64,000 nt of DNA from Bacillus gobiensis (GTDB lineage: Bacteria > Bacillota > Bacilli > Bacillales > Bacillaceae), in contig NZ_CP012600.1 in NCBI RefSeq assembly GCF_001278705.1, positions 2,356,190 through 2,420,189 of the forward strand. The letters are read 5' to 3'. The notes beneath the pieces are model-generated. The model searched no databases. It was not told where the DNA came from and saw only the letters and a program-made list of their open reading frames with translations. Positions 1 through 9,441 of this stretch are shown here, piece after piece. Position numbers and translations under genes: made by a program. Numbering within the stretch: position 1 is the first letter of the stretch; every line of letters starts with the position of its first letter.

Positions 1-75
1 TGATTAGGTGATTATGATCCTGCGTCAGAGGTCTGAGCCGAAGAAAAAACAAAGATGGGCAGCATACATAATAGT

Positions 76-111
76 AATATTGTCACATAAAAAAAGAGAA
101 AGTGACATATT
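76..111. promoter_or_regulatory. Inverted repeat upstream of nupN (unassigned)
   Basis: Arms built on TGTCAC (81-86) and GTGACA (102-107), extended by AT pairs, flank an A-rich 15-base spacer. It lies about 130 bases before the nupN start. It could be an operator or a weak hairpin belonging to the gene outside the window. No regulator is assigned. The rest of bases 1-241 shows no gene. Confidence 0.25.
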
Positions 112-241
112 CCCCTTGAAGAAACAGGTCTTTTCTCCCTTCTCTTCTTGAAATCCACCTTAGATCGCCTTCTTTATAACATCTGCTGAGTCACTGAACC
201 GTCTTAATCGCTGATAATTTAATTACAGGGGGTTTTTTAAT

Positions 242-1330
242 TTGAAAAAGCGAAAAGTAGGACTTGCCCTTTCTTTAGTCTTAGCTGCTGGAACTTTCCT
301 TACTGCATGCGGCAGCAATAATGAAAGTTCTTCCGGTGATAGTACAGGAGGAAAATCGGATTTCACAGTTGGTATGGTAACTGATACTGGCGGAGTTGAC
401 GATAAATCGTTTAACCAATCTGCTTGGGAAGGCATTCAAAAGTTTGGTAAGGATACCGGCCTTGAAAAAGGTAAGAAAGGCTACGATTATGTCCAGTCTG
501 AAAGTGATGCGGACTATACAACGAACTTAAACCAAATGGTCCGACAAAAATTCCAATTGATCTATGGTGTTGGCTATCTTCTTGCTGAACCGCTATCAGA
601 TGTTGCTGACCAGCAAAAAGATACAAACTTTGCCATTATCGATTCAGTAGTGAAGAAGGATAACGTGGCTAGCATCACCTTTAAAGAGAATGAAGGATCG
701 TTCCTTGTCGGAGTAGCAGCGGGCTTGTCTACCGAATCCAATAAAATCGGTTTTGTCGGCGGTATGGATTCCGAATTGATTAAAAAGTTTGAAGCAGGAT
801 TCAAAGCTGGTGTTCATTCAGTAAATCCAGATGCAGTAGTACAAGCGAAATATGCCGGTGACTTCGGTAAGCCAGAGCTTGGAAAGTCAATCGCGGAAAG
901 CATGTACAAATCAGGAGTTGACGTTATTTACCAAGCAGCAGGCGGAACTGGCAACGGTGTATTTACAGAAGCCATCAACCTGAAAAAGCAAGATAAAAAC
1001 CGAAAAGTATGGGTTATCGGTGTTGATAGAGACCAGTATGAAGAAGGCAACGTACCGGGAACCGATTCAAACGTAACATTAACTTCCATGGTTAAGCGTG
1101 TCGATTTAGCTGTTGAAGACGTTGCGAAAAAATCGAACGAAGGAAACTTCCCTGGCGGTGAAATCCTGCAATACGGCCTGAAAGAAGACGGCATCGGAAT
1201 TTCCGAGCATACTGAAAATCTTTCTGAGGATACAGTAAAATCAGTGGATGAGTGGAAGCAAAAACTACTTAGCGGTGACGTAACCGCTCCTTCTACAGAT
1301 GAAGAATTAAAAGAATTTATGAAAAAATAG
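242..1330 (+). CDS. nupN: Nucleoside ABC transporter substrate-binding lipoprotein (BMP family)
   Basis: Extracellular nucleoside-binding lipoprotein of an ABC importer. The 362-residue protein opens with a basic n-region, a hydrophobic stretch and the lipobox LTAC with the lipidated Cys at residue 23, then a Ser/Gly/Asn linker and a BMP/Med-type periplasmic-binding fold ([12 protein letters not shown] near residue 50). Start is TTG at 242, preceded by AGGGGG with good spacing. The gene is first in a four-gene cluster with an ATPase and two permeases, matching B. subtilis yufNOPQ (nupNOPQ). A hairpin directly after the stop probably gives this gene a higher transcript level than the membrane genes. 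Family and context are clear; the ligand (guanosine-type nucleosides in B. subtilis) is inferred. Confidence 0.93.
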   Translation: MKKRKVGLALSLVLAAGTFLTACGSNNESSSGDSTGGKSDFTVGMVTDTGGVDDKSFNQSAWEGIQKFGKDTGLEKGKKGYDYVQSESDADYTTNLNQMVRQKFQLIYGVGYLLAEPLSDVADQQKDTNFAIIDSVVKKDNVASITFKENEGSFLVGVAAGLSTESNKIGFVGGMDSELIKKFEAGFKAGVHSVNPDAVVQAKYAGDFGKPELGKSIAESMYKSGVDVIYQAAGGTGNGVFTEAINLKKQDKNRKVWVIGVDRDQYEEGNVPGTDSNVTLTSMVKRVDLAVEDVAKKSNEGNFPGGEILQYGLKEDGIGISEHTENLSEDTVKSVDEWKQKLLSGDVTAPSTDEELKEFMKK

Positions 1331-1340
1331 GATACAAACC

Positions 1341-1371
1341 GGGATAAGGCTTTACCTTATCCCCCTTTTTT
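1341..1371 (+). terminator. Hairpin between nupN and nupO
   Basis: Perfect 9-bp arms GGGATAAGG/CCTTATCCC with a 5-base loop are followed by a T run. It is probably a partial terminator that lowers expression of nupOPQ relative to the binding protein, as is common in ABC operons. Confidence 0.8.
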
Positions 1372-1485
1372 CGAGTGAAAGACATACGAAAATCTAAATT
1401 GGAGAAGGTAAAGGAAAAGTTGCAATTCATACCTGCAGCTTTTCTTTTGTTGATATCTCAATTTCATAGAGGGAGCGATTTAGCG

Positions 1486-3021
1486 GTGGATTACGTTATT
1501 GAAATGTTGAATATACGTAAAGAATTTCCCGGGATTGTCGCCAATGATGATATCACCCTGCAGGTGAAAAAAGGTGAAATCCATGCACTATTAGGAGAAA
1601 ACGGAGCTGGAAAATCGACACTGATGAATGTTCTTTTCGGATTATACCAGCCGGAAAAAGGCGAAATACGGGTCGATGGGAAGCCTGTCAAAATCACGAA
1701 TCCTAATATAGCAAATGACCTTGGAATCGGTATGGTCCATCAGCATTTTATGCTCGTCGATACCTTTACAGTCACAGAAAATATCATTCTTGGAAAAGAA
1801 CCCAGCAAGATGGGGAAAATGGACGTGAAAAGCGCGTCCAGAGAGATTAAAAAATTATCAGATCAATACGGGCTGCAAATCGATCCCGATGCAAAGATTT
1901 CGGATATTTCCGTAGGCATGCAGCAGAGGGTTGAAATCTTAAAGACACTGTACCGTGGAGCAGATATTCTTATCTTTGATGAGCCTACTGCGGTACTGAC
2001 TCCGCAAGAAATAACTGAGCTTATGCAGATTATGAAAAATCTGATTAATGAAGGAAAATCGATTATCCTTATCACTCATAAATTAAAAGAAATTCTGGCT
2101 GTTTGTGAAAGAGTCACAGTTATTCGAAAAGGAAAAGGCATCAAAACACTGAATGTAAGCAATACGAATCAGGATGAACTTGCTAGTTTAATGGTTGGCC
2201 GCGATGTTTCATTTAAAACGGTAAAGGATGAAGCAATCCCTGCTGAAGAAGTGTTATCCATCAAAAACCTTTCAGTTAAGGATATTCGTGGCGTTGATGC
2301 TGTCAAAAACTTAAATCTATCAATCAGAGCCGGAGAAATTGTCGGACTGGCCGGGGTAGACGGAAACGGACAATCAGAATTAATTGAAGCGATCACAGGC
2401 TTGCGGAAATCCGATTCAGGAACGATTTCGTTAAACGGGAAAGAGATTCAAAATACGCCGCCTAGAAAGATTACCCAGCAGGGAGTCGGCCATATCCCGC
2501 AAGACAGGCACAAGCACGGACTTGTTCTCGACTTTCCAATCGGAATAAATATGATACTACAAAACTATTATCTCCCGCCTTATTCAAAAAACGGCATTTT
2601 GAATTACAAAAAAATCTATGAAAAGGCAAAACAGTTAATCAGTGAATTCGATGTGAGAACTCCGAATGAATATACTGAAGCCAGAGCTCTATCCGGCGGA
2701 AACCAGCAAAAAGCGATTATCGGCAGAGAAGTTGACCGTGACCCCGATTTGTTAATCGCAGCCCAGCCGACACGCGGACTGGATGTCGGTGCGATTGAAT
2801 TTATTCACAAACGGTTGATCGATCAAAGAAACAATGGCAAAGCTGTCCTTCTCTTGTCTTTTGAATTAGATGAAATTTTAAATGTCAGCGACCGAATCGC
2901 CGTTTTGTTTGAAGGGAGCATTATCGCAATTGTAGATCCGAAAGATACATCAGAACAGGAATTAGGTCTGCTTATGGCCGGCAGTACGAAAAAGGAAGCG
3001 GGGAACGAAGCTAATGTTTAA
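1486..3021 (+). CDS. nupO: Nucleoside ABC transporter ATPase (two ABC domains)
   Basis: Cytoplasmic ATPase with two tandem ABC cassettes, as in RbsA/MglA-type sugar and nucleoside importers. The N-terminal cassette has Walker A GENGAGKST (residues 37-45), signature VGMQQRVE and Walker B ILIFDEPT. The C-terminal cassette has a degenerate Walker A (VDGNGQSE), signature LSGGNQQK and AAQPTRGLD instead of a canonical Walker B, so it is probably the weaker ATP-hydrolysing half, as usual in this family. An upstream in-frame GTG at 1375 exists, but GTG 1486 has the RBS GAGGG and gives 511 residues, close to the B. subtilis protein. The 3' end overlaps nupP by 8 bases, indicating coupled translation. 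Confidence 0.93.
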   Translation: MDYVIEMLNIRKEFPGIVANDDITLQVKKGEIHALLGENGAGKSTLMNVLFGLYQPEKGEIRVDGKPVKITNPNIANDLGIGMVHQHFMLVDTFTVTENIILGKEPSKMGKMDVKSASREIKKLSDQYGLQIDPDAKISDISVGMQQRVEILKTLYRGADILIFDEPTAVLTPQEITELMQIMKNLINEGKSIILITHKLKEILAVCERVTVIRKGKGIKTLNVSNTNQDELASLMVGRDVSFKTVKDEAIPAEEVLSIKNLSVKDIRGVDAVKNLNLSIRAGEIVGLAGVDGNGQSELIEAITGLRKSDSGTISLNGKEIQNTPPRKITQQGVGHIPQDRHKHGLVLDFPIGINMILQNYYLPPYSKNGILNYKKIYEKAKQLISEFDVRTPNEYTEARALSGGNQQKAIIGREVDRDPDLLIAAQPTRGLDVGAIEFIHKRLIDQRNNGKAVLLLSFELDEILNVSDRIAVLFEGSIIAIVDPKDTSEQELGLLMAGSTKKEAGNEANV

Positions 3022-4060
3022 ACGATTAAACAACATCCTCGTCCCTATTACAGCAATTGCACTTGGATTAATTGTTGGGGCGGTAATTATGATGATGAGC
3101 GGATACAACTTGGCTAACGGGTACTCGGCTCTTTGGAACGGAATTTTTGCAGATACTTGGACAATGGGTGAAACAGTAAGGCAAATTACACCTTATATCC
3201 TGTCAGGACTGGCGGTTGCCTTTGCCTTTCGCGCAGGGCTGTTCAATATTGGCGTTGAAGGCCAGGTCCTCGTTGGCTGGACGGCTGCAGTATGGGCAGG
3301 TACGACTATTCATGCACCAGCATACATTCACCTCCCTCTTTCCCTGCTTATTGCAGCACTCGCAGGTGGTTTATGGGGATTCATACCGGGATTTTTAAAA
3401 GCTCGTTTTTATGTCCATGAGGTTATCGTAACGATCATGATGAACTATGTAGCCCTTCATGTGACAAACTACATAATCTCAAATGTACTAACTGATCATA
3501 AGGACAAGACAGGCAGAATTGCAGAAACAGCGTCGCTCCGCTCTTCTATTTTTGAAGAGGCAACTTTTAATTCAAGAATGCATTGGGGAATTGTAGTAGC
3601 CATTATTGGCGCCATCATTATGTGGTTTATTTTAGAGAAAACAACAAAAGGTTTTGAGTTAAAAGCTGTTGGATTAAATAAACACGCTTCTGCATATGCC
3701 GGCATGAGTGTTAAGAAAAATATCATCACTGCAATGGTAATTTCCGGAGCATTCGCAGGTCTTGCCGGTGCAATGGAAGGACTGGGCACGTTTGAATACG
3801 CCTCTGTTAAAGGAGCGTTTACCGGAGTCGGCTTTGATGGAATTGCTGTTGCCTTACTCGGCGGAAATACTGCTGTAGGTGTCGTTCTTGCTGCAGCTCT
3901 TCTCGGCGCCTTAAAGGTAGGGGCATTAAATATGCCGCTTGAAGCCGGAGTACCTACTGAAGTTGTTGACATTATTATCTCTATTATTATTCTTTTCGTG
4001 GCGGCAAACTACTTAATCCGCCTCGTTAGTGCGAGAATAACGAAAAAGGGGGATAAATAA
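3014..4060 (+). CDS. nupP: Nucleoside ABC transporter permease
   Basis: Integral membrane permease of the BMP-type nucleoside importer, 348 residues with about nine or ten hydrophobic segments. The conserved block FRAGLFNIGVEGQ (around residue 75) is typical of the BPD_transp_2 family. It overlaps the end of nupO and is directly abutted by nupQ, so the two permeases are made as a translationally linked pair and should form a heterodimer bound to NupO. Ligand is inferred from the operon. Confidence 0.92.
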   Translation: MFKRLNNILVPITAIALGLIVGAVIMMMSGYNLANGYSALWNGIFADTWTMGETVRQITPYILSGLAVAFAFRAGLFNIGVEGQVLVGWTAAVWAGTTIHAPAYIHLPLSLLIAALAGGLWGFIPGFLKARFYVHEVIVTIMMNYVALHVTNYIISNVLTDHKDKTGRIAETASLRSSIFEEATFNSRMHWGIVVAIIGAIIMWFILEKTTKGFELKAVGLNKHASAYAGMSVKKNIITAMVISGAFAGLAGAMEGLGTFEYASVKGAFTGVGFDGIAVALLGGNTAVGVVLAAALLGALKVGALNMPLEAGVPTEVVDIIISIIILFVAANYLIRLVSARITKKGDK

Positions 4061-5020
4061 GTGGATTTGATGCAAATATTATCAATTATTGTTCCTGCTA
4101 CCCTTGTTTATTCTGCACCGCTTATTTTGACAGCCTTAGGCGGAGTTTTTTCCGAAAGATCAGGTGTCATCAATATCGGTCTTGAGGGGCTAATGATTAT
4201 CGGAGCTTTTTCAGGCATCGTATTCAACATCTTTTTTGCAGAAATATTCGGTTCGGCAACACCATGGGTAGGCTTGCTCGTTGCAATGGCAGCCGGCGGA
4301 ATATTCTCCCTCATCCTTGCAGTTGCCGCTGTTACCCTTCGTTCAGACCAGACAGTAACCGGAGTTGCGTTGAATATGCTTGCACTTGGGACCACTCTTT
4401 ACTTTGTGAGATTACTTTTTGATAAAGGACAAACAGATAAAATTCCTGTACCTTTTTATAAAGTGAACATCCCCTATTTAAGCGAAATACCATTTATCGG
4501 GAAGATTCTTTTTTCTGATGTGTACTATACGTCTGTATTAGCCATTGTCCTAGCCATTATTGCTTGGTATATCATTTATAAGACTCCCTTTGGGCTTAGA
4601 ATACGCTCGGTAGGCGAGCATCCAATGGCCGCTGATACAATGGGAATCAATGTTTTTAAAACAAGATATTTTGCTGTTTTCATCAGCGGGATGTTTGGCG
4701 GGCTTGGTGGAGCGGTATACGCGACTACCATTTCTCTTGATTTTAGCCATTCAACAATAACGGGCCAGGGTTTTATCGCATTGGCAGCTCTCGTATTCGG
4801 GAAATGGAATCCGCTCGGCGCTCTTGGTGCTGCATTGTTTTTTGGATTTGCCCAAAGCTTAAGCATTATTGGATCATTATTGCCATTCTTCAGCGGAATA
4901 CCAAATGTCTACATGTTAATTGCTCCATATGTATTGACAATATTGGCGTTGACAGGATTTATCGGACGTGCTGATGCTCCAAAAGCGAATGGCATCCCTT
5001 ATATTAAAGGCAGAAGATAA
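4061..5020 (+). CDS. nupQ: Nucleoside ABC transporter permease, second subunit
   Basis: Second permease (319 residues, BPD_transp_2 family) of the importer. The N-terminal GVFSERSGVINIGLEG block is the counterpart of the motif in NupP and marks the family. Start is GTG immediately after the nupP stop, with AAAAAGGGGG upstream. It is the last gene of the operon: a strong terminator follows within 20 bases. Together with NupN, NupO and NupP it completes a full importer. Confidence 0.92.
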   Translation: MDLMQILSIIVPATLVYSAPLILTALGGVFSERSGVINIGLEGLMIIGAFSGIVFNIFFAEIFGSATPWVGLLVAMAAGGIFSLILAVAAVTLRSDQTVTGVALNMLALGTTLYFVRLLFDKGQTDKIPVPFYKVNIPYLSEIPFIGKILFSDVYYTSVLAIVLAIIAWYIIYKTPFGLRIRSVGEHPMAADTMGINVFKTRYFAVFISGMFGGLGGAVYATTISLDFSHSTITGQGFIALAALVFGKWNPLGALGAALFFGFAQSLSIIGSLLPFFSGIPNVYMLIAPYVLTILALTGFIGRADAPKANGIPYIKGRR

Positions 5021-5037
5021 ATAAATAACTCCTAAGG

Positions 5038-5066
5038 TAACCGGCTGTTATCGGCCGGTTATTTTT
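5038..5066 (+). terminator. Terminator of the nup operon
   Basis: Stem TAACCGGC/GCCGGTTA with an 8-base loop followed by TTTTT, 18 bases after nupQ. Confidence 0.85.
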
Positions 5067-5098
5067 AACAATAAAAAAATAAATGACTTTTCCGATTA

Positions 5099-5162
5099 TT
5101 TTAATTAATTAAAACTTTTTTTATTTAATTAAATACAAAAGATGTCCCCTCTCTTTTACAAT
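5099..5162 (+). promoter_or_regulatory. maeN promoter region with two AT palindromes
   Basis: Two perfect palindromes lie upstream of maeN: TTTTAATTAATTAAAA (5099-5114) and ATTTAATTAAAT (5123-5134), with centres 22 bp apart, close to two helical turns. A candidate -10 TACAAT is at 5157-5162 and the -35 position is poor (TACAAA), as expected for an activated promoter. In B. subtilis maeN is activated by the malate two-component system MalK/MalR, so these are candidate MalR-type sites. The assignment is inferred from position and symmetry. Confidence 0.45.
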
Positions 5163-5185
5163 AACGAAACAAGGGGGTTACAGAC

Positions 5186-6532
5186 ATGTTGACATCAAAA
5201 GAAATGAAATCGGTTACAAAAAATACAATGATCGATGAAAACCTAAATGTGTTTCAAAAATTATTAAAATGGGAAATTGGCGGAGTTATCTCCTTCCCGG
5301 TATATGTCATTTTAGCAATCATCATTTTTTTGGCGGCATATTTTCACCAGCTTCCAAATAATATGCTGGGCGGGTTTGCGGTGATCATAATTATCGGGAT
5401 GCTTCTTGGCGATATCGGCCAAAAAATCCCCATACTAAAAAATATCGGCGGACCTGCGATCTTGTCCTTATTTGTTCCGTCACTGCTGGTGTTTTATGAG
5501 GTAATTAATCCCGCGGCGTTAGCTGCCTCAGAAACATTAATGAAAACAGCTAACTTTTTGTATTTTTATATTGCCGCTTTAGTCGTTGGAAGTATACTAG
5601 GAATGAACCGAATTGTCTTAGTGCAAGGTTTCATTCGTATGTTTATCCCTCTAATCGCCGGTACGTTTGCCGCAATTAGTGCGGGACTGTTGGTTGGTGT
5701 ACTTTTTGGCAGAAGTGTTTATGAGACATTTTTCTTTATTATCGTCCCGATTATCGCAGGAGGCATCGGAGAAGGGATACTTCCGCTGTCGATCGGCTAC
5801 GCCGGAACCTTAAACGTGGCAAACGAACAGCTCGTTTCTCAGCTTATTCCGGCAGCTGTCATTGGCAACATTTGTGCAGTTATCGCCGCAGGCCTGCTTA
5901 AATCGCTTGGCGAAAAAAAGCCTGAACTAACAGGTAATGGCCGTCTCGTAAAATCAAATAAAGATGACGCAATTTTCAATCAAAAAGAAGCTCCATTAAA
6001 AATTGATTTAAAGCTAATAGGTGCGGGAGTACTTCTGGCGTGTTCATTCTTTGTCGTTGGCGGACTGCTTGAAAAATTCGTCCACATTCCTGGACCGATC
6101 TTAATGATTATTCTTGCAACACTTGTGAAATATATGATGCTCCTTCCTGGGAAACTCGAAAGTGGAGCGCAGCAATTTTACAAGCTAATGTCTTCCAGCT
6201 TTACCTATCCGTTAATGGTGGGACTTGGAATGCTTTATATTCCATTAGATGATGTAGTAAAAGTAATTGACTTGTCCTACGTGCTGATCTGCGCTACTGT
6301 CGTAATATCGATGTTTAGTGCAGGCTGGTTCGTTGGAAAGCTGATGAAAATGTTCCCTGTCGATGCAGCGATTGTGACTGGCTGCCATAGCGGACTTGGC
6401 GGCACAGGAGACGTAGCGATCCTTTCTGCATCAAACCGCATGGAACTTATGCCCTTCGCACAGATTTCTACCCGTCTGGGAGGTGCAGCCACTGTCATTA
6501 TCGCAACGATTTTATTGAGATTTTTCAACTGA
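5186..6532 (+). CDS. maeN: Na+/malate symporter (2-hydroxycarboxylate transporter family)
   Basis: Sodium-coupled importer of malate, 448 residues, in the cytoplasmic membrane. It has about eleven hydrophobic segments and the two glycine-rich re-entrant-loop signatures of the CitS/MaeN family: GGIGEGILPLSIGY near residue 193 and SGLGGTGDVAIL near residue 400. The start ATG has AAGGGGG upstream. It lies between nupNOPQ and mrp exactly as in B. subtilis. Being Na+ driven, it would benefit from the Mrp antiporter next door. Malate rather than citrate is inferred from synteny. Confidence 0.9.
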   Translation: MLTSKEMKSVTKNTMIDENLNVFQKLLKWEIGGVISFPVYVILAIIIFLAAYFHQLPNNMLGGFAVIIIIGMLLGDIGQKIPILKNIGGPAILSLFVPSLLVFYEVINPAALAASETLMKTANFLYFYIAALVVGSILGMNRIVLVQGFIRMFIPLIAGTFAAISAGLLVGVLFGRSVYETFFFIIVPIIAGGIGEGILPLSIGYAGTLNVANEQLVSQLIPAAVIGNICAVIAAGLLKSLGEKKPELTGNGRLVKSNKDDAIFNQKEAPLKIDLKLIGAGVLLACSFFVVGGLLEKFVHIPGPILMIILATLVKYMMLLPGKLESGAQQFYKLMSSSFTYPLMVGLGMLYIPLDDVVKVIDLSYVLICATVVISMFSAGWFVGKLMKMFPVDAAIVTGCHSGLGGTGDVAILSASNRMELMPFAQISTRLGGAATVIIATILLRFFN

Positions 6533-6537
6533 AAAAG

Positions 6538-6566
6538 AAAAGAGCGGCAATCGCCGTTCTTTTTTA
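6538..6566. terminator. Bidirectional terminator, maeN / yufS region
   Basis: Stem AGAGCGGC/GCCGTTCT (one G-U pair) with T-rich tract on the + side and A-rich tract on the left, so it can work for maeN and for the opposing yufS-like gene. A TAA codon on the minus strand sits inside the T tract at 6564-6566. Confidence 0.75.
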
Positions 6567-6677
6567 ATCCCGCATTTCAATGTTCCAGAGTTCGGGTAGT
6601 AACAATCGGGTAATTACCTGTTTCAACGCCTCCACTAGCATTTCCTAATGCATTCCCCCACTGGTCTAAGGTTCGCC

Positions 6678-6869
6678 TTATCTTTTCACAACTCTGATAT
6701 ATTCTCTTGCTTCAAAAGGAACCTCTTGATTCTCAAAATCTGCCACGTATAACGGGAAAAGGATATCAGTTTCTTCGATTTCTTTTAGTTTATTCCTGTA
6801 CTCTGATAATGCTGCCGCTCCTAAGATCACAGTGAAAATTCCGATACTGATCATTGCTTTTATCTTCAT
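6678..6869 (-). CDS. Small membrane-anchored protein at the yufS position
   Basis: 63-residue protein with one N-terminal hydrophobic segment (residues about 4-19) followed by a polar tail. The start at 6869 is chosen because AGAGGTGG lies just upstream; a longer frame starting at 6929 has no such site. It occupies the place of B. subtilis yufS between maeN and mrpA on the opposite strand. The C-terminus may be incomplete: downstream sequence carries protein-like reading in other frames up to a TAA inside the terminator (see findings). Function unknown. Confidence 0.6.
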   Translation of the reverse strand: MKIKAMISIGIFTVILGAAALSEYRNKLKEIEETDILFPLYVADFENQEVPFEAREYIRVVKR

Positions 6870-7035
6870 ATGCCACCTCTTATTCCAGCTTGAGCGAAAA
6901 ATTCTAAAAGTATGCAAATTCCATTTCATTTGTTAAAATAATTTCAAGGTCAAAAGATCTTTAATATTCTTTTTCTATACAAAGTAATTTTTTTACAGCA
7001 TTTGAACAAATACTAGCTAAAGAAGGAGGTTTACC

Positions 7036-9441
7036 ATGTCAATGCTGCATCTCGCCATTTTGTCACCGCTTCTGTTTGCTTTTTTTATCCCCTTCTTATC
7101 GAAATATTTACGTAAAATACATACTGGTTGGTTTGTCCTTGTCCTTCCTGTGCTGTTATTTGTTTATTTTATTCAAATGATCAAGTTAACAATGAGCGGA
7201 ATTGAAATTTCGAGAACCTTCGATTGGATTCCGTCACTCGGGATTTATTTTACAGCGAGAGTAGACGGACTGAGTCTGCTGTTTGCTCTTTTGATTACGG
7301 GGATAGGAGCATTAGTGACACTTTATAGTATCTATTACATGTCTAAGAAAAAAGAAGATTTAGGGTCATTTTATGTTTATTTCCTAATGTTCATGGGAGC
7401 AATGCTCGGGGTAGTACTAATCGATGACCTTCTCGTATTGTATTTATTTTGGGAGCTCACTAGCTTGTCGTCCTTCCTGTTAATCGGTTTTTGGAATCAA
7501 CGCAGTCGTTCCCGATATGGCGCAGCAAAATCATTATTAATTACTGTATTTGGCGGATTGTCAATGCTTGGCGGATTCATTTTGTTGTACATAATGACAG
7601 AAACCTTCAGCATTCACGAAATGATGATGCAGGCAGACATCATAGCCGCACATCCTTACGCACTGCCGGCATTGATTCTGATCCTATTAGGTGCTTTTAC
7701 AAAATCTGCACAATTTCCTTTTTACATCTGGCTGCCGGACGCAATGGAAGCCCCGACACCAGTCAGTGCTTACCTGCACTCTGCGACGATGGTTAAGGCA
7801 GGTCTTTATATTGTTGCCAGATTCACTCCTATCTTTGCTTTAACCTCAGAATGGATGTGGATTGTTACGCTGACAGGTATATTTACGCTATTCTGGGGGT
7901 CGTTTCATGCTGTGAAACAAACGGATCTGAAAGGGATTCTCGCCTTTTCAACTGTCAGCCAGCTCGGAATGATAATGAGTATGCTCGGCGCCGGTTCTGC
8001 AGCTTACCATTATGACCATTTTGAATATTACTCAGTTGCAATTGTGGCTGCTATTTTTCATTTAATTAATCACTCAACCTTTAAAGGAAGTCTCTTTATG
8101 GCGGCGGGAATCATTGATCATGAAACCGGAACAAGAGATATTCGCAAGCTTGGCGGTCTTATGACCCTCATGCCCATTACCTTTACAATTGCATTAATTG
8201 GAACATTTTCAATGGCCGGGCTCCCCCCTTTTAATGGATTTTTAAGTAAAGAAATGTTTTTTACAAGTATGCTTCACCTGTCCGAAGTTGATATTTTCAA
8301 TTTTGATACGTACGGAATGCTTTTCCCAGTGCTTGCTTGGATTGGCAGTGTATTCACTTTCATATACAGTATTCGACTATTGTTTAAAACATTTTTAGGG
8401 AAGCATCAGCCAGAAAAATTAGAAAAAGCGGCCCATGAAGCTCCTCTTGGGATGCTGATCTCACCGGTTATTTTGGCATCACTTGCGATTGTTATTTTTT
8501 TCTTTCCAAGTTTGATTGCCTATACTCTGATTCAACCTGCTGTATCAGCAATTTTGCCGGGGCTTCTGAAGGAAGGAGAATATTTCGATGTTCATATTAC
8601 CTGGTGGCACGGATTATTCTCGCCTGAACTTCTTATGACAATCGCAATTGTTGTAATTGGAATAATCGCTTACGCAACATTGCCTAAGTGGAAAAGGATC
8701 TACCGTGCATTTCCTGACAGGCTCTCATTAAACAATGCGTACGACCATCTGTTGGCGGGACTGCAGAAAACATCAAGTAAGATTACAAAAACGTATATGA
8801 CGGGATTTTTAAGAGATTATTTAAATTATATTTTTGTTTTCTTTATTCTTATGCTTGGCGGAACGCTCATTTTTACCGGAAGCTTTGCTTTTCAAACGAA
8901 AGGTTTGGCAAATATCGGGGTTTACGAAATGATCTTGTCTCTAGTCATGGTTATATCAGCTTTGACGACTATCTTAGCCAGGTCCCGCTTAGCGGCCATT
9001 ATCGCCTTGGGAGTCGTGGGGTATTCACTCGCGTTATTCTTTGTTATCTTTCGAGCACCTGACTTGGCGCTTACTCAGCTGATTATCGAGACCATTTCAG
9101 TCGCCTTGTTCTTGCTGTGCTTTTACCATTTGCCAAAGCTAAGGTTCAAACCGAAAACAGTAAGGTTTAAACTGACGAATTTGATCATATCAGCGGGTGT
9201 TGGTCTCGTTGTCACTTTAATTGCTATTGCAGCGCAAAGCCAAAGATCTTCAGAAAGCATTGCAGATTTTTTTATAGAAAACAGCTACAAGCTGGCTGGC
9301 GGCAAGAATATCGTAAACGTCATTCTCGTCGATTTTAGAGGATTTGATACGTTATTTGAGATAACTGTGCTCGTTATCGCCGCTCTTGGAATTTACGGAC
9401 TGCTTAACCTGCAAGTAAACAAGGAGGGAGAAGAGAGATGA
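7036..9441 (+). CDS. mrpA: Mrp Na+/H+ antiporter subunit A
   Basis: Largest subunit of the multi-subunit Na+/H+ antiporter, 801 residues, the same length as B. subtilis MrpA. It is a polytopic membrane protein. The N-terminal two thirds is homologous to complex I subunit NuoL/ND5: conserved ELTSLSSFLLIGFW near residue 141, the LPDAMEAPTPVSAYLHSATMVKAG-type block near 235 and SMAGLPPFNGFLSKE near 390. The C-terminal part carries the MrpA-specific NuoJ-like extension (VVGYSLALFFVIFRAPDLALTQ region). The RBS AGAAGGAGG is strong. It is first of seven overlapping mrp genes and is needed for Na+ and alkali resistance. Confidence 0.96.
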   Translation: MSMLHLAILSPLLFAFFIPFLSKYLRKIHTGWFVLVLPVLLFVYFIQMIKLTMSGIEISRTFDWIPSLGIYFTARVDGLSLLFALLITGIGALVTLYSIYYMSKKKEDLGSFYVYFLMFMGAMLGVVLIDDLLVLYLFWELTSLSSFLLIGFWNQRSRSRYGAAKSLLITVFGGLSMLGGFILLYIMTETFSIHEMMMQADIIAAHPYALPALILILLGAFTKSAQFPFYIWLPDAMEAPTPVSAYLHSATMVKAGLYIVARFTPIFALTSEWMWIVTLTGIFTLFWGSFHAVKQTDLKGILAFSTVSQLGMIMSMLGAGSAAYHYDHFEYYSVAIVAAIFHLINHSTFKGSLFMAAGIIDHETGTRDIRKLGGLMTLMPITFTIALIGTFSMAGLPPFNGFLSKEMFFTSMLHLSEVDIFNFDTYGMLFPVLAWIGSVFTFIYSIRLLFKTFLGKHQPEKLEKAAHEAPLGMLISPVILASLAIVIFFFPSLIAYTLIQPAVSAILPGLLKEGEYFDVHITWWHGLFSPELLMTIAIVVIGIIAYATLPKWKRIYRAFPDRLSLNNAYDHLLAGLQKTSSKITKTYMTGFLRDYLNYIFVFFILMLGGTLIFTGSFAFQTKGLANIGVYEMILSLVMVISALTTILARSRLAAIIALGVVGYSLALFFVIFRAPDLALTQLIIETISVALFLLCFYHLPKLRFKPKTVRFKLTNLIISAGVGLVVTLIAIAAQSQRSSESIADFFIENSYKLAGGKNIVNVILVDFRGFDTLFEITVLVIAALGIYGLLNLQVNKEGEER

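Noticed and set aside
1375..1485. N-terminal extension of nupO from GTG 1375
   Set aside because: It lies in the nupN terminator T tract and has no RBS; GTG 1486 has one and gives the family length.
3496..3972. 158-aa frame opposite nupP
   Set aside because: It is an antisense shadow of nupP with composition typical of reverse-frame translation (Pro/Thr/Ala-rich) and no RBS.
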